From positions 62,001 through 126,000 of the forward strand of contig CBDCZI010000029.1 of NCBI GenBank assembly GCA_965224495.1: a stretch of 64,000 nucleotides of DNA. The letters are read 5' to 3'. The position numbers were made by a program, and so were the translations under genes. This DNA comes from CBDCZI01 sp965224495. GTDB lineage: Bacteria > Bacteroidota > Bacteroidia > Cytophagales > JAAEPT01. Below the pieces are notes generated by a model, which was not told the DNA's origin, did no database searches, and saw only the letters and a program-made list of their open reading frames with translations. Below, in pieces: positions 63,543-64,000 of this stretch; position 1 is the first letter of the stretch; every line of letters starts with the position of its first letter.

Positions 63543-64000
63543 ATGGCTGATAAAAAACTATTTCTACTCGATGCTTTTGCATTAATATATAGAGCACACT
63601 TTGCATTCTCTAAAAACCCACGTATTTCTTCCAAAGGAGTAAATACAGGTGCTGTTTTAGGTTTTATCAATACCGTAATGCAGGTCTTGAAAAAAGAGAA
63701 ACCAACACATATCGGTGTAGCTTTTGATATGAAAGGACCAACTTTTCGTCACGAAGAATTTCCAGAATACAAAGCCCACCGTGAAGCTCAACCTGAAGAT
63801 ATTAGCATAGCAATTCCTTATATTCGTGCGTTTTTGGAGGAAATGAATATTCCTATCATCGAGAAAGCAGGTTTTGAAGCCGATGATGTTATCGGTACAT
63901 TAGCAAAAGAGGGAGCTAAAAAAGGGTTTGATGTCTTTATGATGACGCCTGATAAAGATTATGCGCAGTTGGTCGAAGAACATATCTTTATGTTCAAACC
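63543..64000 (+). CDS. polA: DNA polymerase I, N-terminal part (truncated by window edge)
   Basis: The frame opens at ATG 63543 and runs off the window. The 152 residues visible are the 5'-nuclease domain: KKLFLLDAFALIYRAHFAF, VNTGAVLGFINTVMQVL, GVAFDMKGPTFRHEEFPEYKAHREAQPEDI and GFEADDVIGTLAKEGAKKGFDVFMMTPDKDYAQLV (metal-binding Asp residues in EADD and TPDKDY). Polymerase domains lie outside the window. Confidence 0.94.
   Translation, partial: MADKKLFLLDAFALIYRAHFAFSKNPRISSKGVNTGAVLGFINTVMQVLKKEKPTHIGVAFDMKGPTFRHEEFPEYKAHREAQPEDISIAIPYIRAFLEEMNIPIIEKAGFEADDVIGTLAKEGAKKGFDVFMMTPDKDYAQLVEEHIFMFK

Overview
This window comes from a member of the phylum Bacteroidota, most likely order Flavobacteriales. 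The evidence is: low GC; Bacteroidota-type promoters (TTG, about 20 bp, TAnnTTTG) before several genes; secreted proteins ending in type IX secretion (T9SS) sorting domains; the rpmB-rpmG-DUF4295 (bL38) ribosomal cluster followed by ftsY; bacillithiol synthesis (bshC); Bat-like and GloVer-repeat proteins; and dispersed intergenic repeats of a kind familiar from flavobacterial genomes. Family or genus cannot be fixed from the sequence alone.

Layout. 1-10.4 kb is mostly minus strand: a truncated putative outer-membrane protein, an MmcQ-like protein, mfd, recO, thiD and thiE homologues, and an HdrB/HdrC-like Fe-S pair. A REP-associated (RAYT) transposase with its palindromes sits between mfd and recO. 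10.4-17.2 kb holds tRNA-Phe, a GH3/serine-hydrolase fusion, recR-clpS, TerB-like and sodium-symporter genes, and a DUF1566 remnant. 17.8-21.3 kb is a sulfite-reductase/siroheme operon. 21.3-29.9 kb contains many frame-broken genes (rhodanese, polyprenyl synthetase, TerB-like, subtilase, RNase Z, MORN-repeat protein) among intact STAS and purC genes. 30.4-34 kb is a large GloVer-repeat T9SS protein. 34-49.8 kb is housekeeping: BatE-like protein, membrane-tethered receiver, arginase-fold pseudoenzyme, cytochrome b5-like protein, GlcNAc kinase and murQ, rbfA, ABC permease, gamma-carbonic anhydrase, ribosomal proteins, ftsY, rimO, bshC, 5-FTHF cyclo-ligase, TraR/DksA-like protein. 50.3-59.1 kb is one giant modular chitinase gene (GH18, chitin-binding module, nine 210-bp Ig-like repeats, a 789-bp higher-order repeat array, T9SS tail), now split by frameshifts. 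59.2-62.7 kb is a leuA-ilvD operon preceded by a branched-chain leader peptide and attenuator. The window ends in the start of polA.

Two themes cut across the map. First, almost all frame breaks are single-base insertions, even inside otherwise identical repeats and in genes expected to be essential (rnz, polyprenyl synthetase). This points to sequence or assembly error rather than gene decay. Second, mobile and repeat DNA is common: REP palindromes tied to the RAYT gene, one of them inside its own reading frame, and a dispersed 96-bp intergenic element with two inverted copies and several diverged relatives.

The most interesting candidates are the RAYT gene that has absorbed its own REP plus a tandem repeat, the leucine leader peptide that may lie at the transcript 5' end, the receiver domain with a C-terminal membrane anchor, the arginase-like protein lacking metal ligands beside a small cytochrome b5-like gene, and the giant chitinase. 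I found no CRISPR array, prophage, or recognisable defence system.
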